NCBI GenBank assembly: GCA_026413225.1
Contig: CM048557.1
Coordinates: forward strand, 40,069,871 to 40,133,870
Direction: 5' to 3'
From: Otis tarda
Taxonomy: Eukaryota > Chordata > Aves > Otidiformes > Otididae
DNA: 64,000 nt
This document shows, one piece after another, positions 62,301-64,000 of this stretch. Under the pieces are notes generated by a model. The model had not been told where the DNA came from and made no database searches. It worked only from the letters and a program-made list of their open reading frames with translations. Position numbers and translations under genes: made by a program. Numbering within the stretch: position 1 is the first letter of the stretch; each line of letters starts with the position of its first letter.

Positions 62301-64000
62301 ACTCTGCATCATCCTAGCCAAGAGTTCTCATAACATCTGTTAGTTTAATTCTAGAACACATAAATAAATTATGCTTGTCAACTTACTGTGACTTCTTCAC
62401 CCTATCATAGACTTGTAACTGCAGTTAATTTTGTTCAAAATGATCAAACATTTTGGAAAAGAGCGTTTGGAAAGAAAGGATAGAGATTATACTTCTACAT
62501 CATTGGTGATACTCCGTGGTATTCTGATTCCCTGCTACTCCCACCCCTCTCAGTTGCTCTGCTGAGGTTGATTCTGTCTGACAATATTATACTATCTATT
62601 CATTAGCAGTTCAAGTGAAGGAAGATATTTCAGTTATTTCTAAAAGTAGGAAGATGCAGGCCTGAATGCCTAATAGGTGTCCAGTGAAGCTGCATGCACT
62701 TCATTTTCTTGTTATCAACACATTTGCTAATGTAGGAAATATTTTTTCAATTTAAATTGATTTGACTAAGGGTGAGGTACTAGCTCCAACAAATTACAGT
62801 ATGATCATAATCTCATCTCAATTCTACAAAGAGTCCAGGGGTATTTATGGCTGTCGGCTCTTGTTTTGCAAAACAGTTTGTTACTGATGAATTCTACAAT
62901 TTGTAGCTACTTACTAAATTATTTTAAAAATAAATTTTAATGTGATAAAACATTTGTCTGCTTGTCTGTAATTTTAGAGTTACTTTATATCAGGACAGTC
63001 CTTGTCAAAATATATGAGATAAAGGTAATCTGAATATGTAAGAGAAAGGTAATCTAAATTTCAGTACCAAAAAAAACTTGTTCAGATAAAGACAAATTAA
63101 AGTAAAATGTAAAAAAAATGTGAATTGTTCTGTTGGAATCCTGGGGAATATTACTAGTGATGAAAGGTTATTCCAGTAGTGCCTTCTTTGTGAGAGCAAA
63201 GGTTATACATCCTCTGGAAACCAGTTTTAGTGAATAATTTTCCTCAGAGTTAAAATATGAAGATTATTTCCAAGCTGGCCTAAACTTTCTGGTAAATTTG
63301 AGATATTACAGTCAACAAACTTAGAGTTCTTGTTCTTATAAGTTAGAGTATCAGTGGTACTGTTTTGTGCTTTATTACATCAATTACCAAGTTGTGGGTT
63401 TTTTTAGTGAGGTTGGCTCATCTAGATAAATTTGTCTTCACAATAATTTTTTTTTCACTTATAATGCTGAAAATAATGAATTTAATTCAGAACCTAATTT
63501 AAACTATGAAATTTTATAATAGGAAAAAATGCTCTTCTTGATCTCTGTAATGAATCAGATTCCATGAAAATATCTTACTCAGAAAATGATTGAATTAAAA
63601 ATATCGTATGATATTAGCAAAAGTATTAAATGTTTATCAGAACAGATTGATACAATGACAAACTAAGGCCACAATAATTTTTCTCCATAAACTAATACGA
63701 TGTTCTACCCAAAACAAGCCATAGCATTTCCTTGAATGAATTCTTACTCCAAACGCAGTGGCTAACGTAGTTAGACTCATGATCTTCAGAAAGGAGCTTC
63801 CTCCCTGTCTTAAAATGTTCTGTGCTTGAAAATTAGCTGTTTTAAAGGTTGATTAACTTCACTGCTGCTCTTCCAGTTAGAGCTGGTTTAAATGCAGAAG
63901 TAACATGGTCTATTTATTTCTATTTTATATTCTTTTCTGTATGCATTCAAGTATTAGTTTAGGCACTATAAGCTCCTATTAGATATTTGGCAATGTTACT
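59312..64000. other. Unique AT-rich DNA, no gene seen
   Basis: About 4.7 kb with only short open frames (81 codons at 59918-60163 minus; 79 at 60210-60449 plus), none recognisable. It contains an RFX X-box-like palindrome at 60920-60932 in a slightly less AT-rich patch (60800-60960), and scattered A/T runs. The window ends without a feature. Confidence 0.7.
60920..60932. promoter_or_regulatory. RFX X-box-like motif (candidate)
   Basis: GTTGCTAGGTAAC fits the X-box pattern (half sites GTTGC and GGTAAC around a short centre) bound by RFX factors. It lies about 120 bp from GCAGGCGGGGACTG (60831-60844). No gene start is visible, so a distal element is the only sensible reading. Confidence 0.3.

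Noticed and set aside
1-64000. CRISPR arrays, operons, tRNA or rRNA genes
   Set aside because: No regularly spaced repeats, cloverleaf-type sequence or rRNA blocks were seen; the repeats present are animal retroelements.

Overview
This is a window of bird nuclear DNA. The evidence is several CR1 (Chicken Repeat 1) LINE copies with the avian 3' tail made of repeated ATTCTATGA-type units, plus three copies of one long, GC-rich, ERVL-like LTR on an AT-rich, CpG-poor background. I found no exon, no intact host protein gene, no rRNA or tRNA gene, no CRISPR array and no bacterial feature. The window is best read as intergenic (gene-desert) or deep intronic DNA whose recognisable content is retroelements. 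The species and locus cannot be named from the sequence alone.

Layout. Positions 1-1101 hold an LTR cut by the window edge. After about 8.7 kb of unique AT-rich DNA come two CR1 3' fragments in opposite orientation with their 5' ends facing (9824-10175 minus, 10203-10487 plus). A complete solo LTR lies at 19270-20406 with a perfect 5-bp target duplication (AATAT). A CR1 3' fragment on the plus strand is at 32415-32850. A third solo LTR is at 39812-40943 (flanks GATGT/GATAT). Only 0.8 kb further is the largest element, a 2.4-kb 5'-truncated CR1 on the minus strand (41751-44144). It carries the end of the endonuclease domain and most of the reverse transcriptase, but is broken by an internal deletion with a frame change, an in-frame stop, and loss of one catalytic aspartate. 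At 58035-59311 there is a very old CR1-like reverse-transcriptase remnant (plus) beside a younger minus-strand CR1, and that younger copy is interrupted by a 76-bp CR1 tail with its own target duplication.

No set of genes works together here. All coding-like segments are dead retroelement pieces. The other open frames, including those of 249-308 codons inside the LTRs and one of 164 codons at 41036-41530, are unrecognised and look like chance or antisense frames. The rest is unique AT-rich DNA with homopolymer runs, a few short tandem duplications, some clean palindromes and hairpins, and a handful of transcription-factor-like motif clusters that could mark conserved regulatory elements. I found no convincing new biological system. 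The most useful second looks are the unusual internal plan of the LTR family, the nested CR1 insertion, and the short structured DNA elements in the unique portion.
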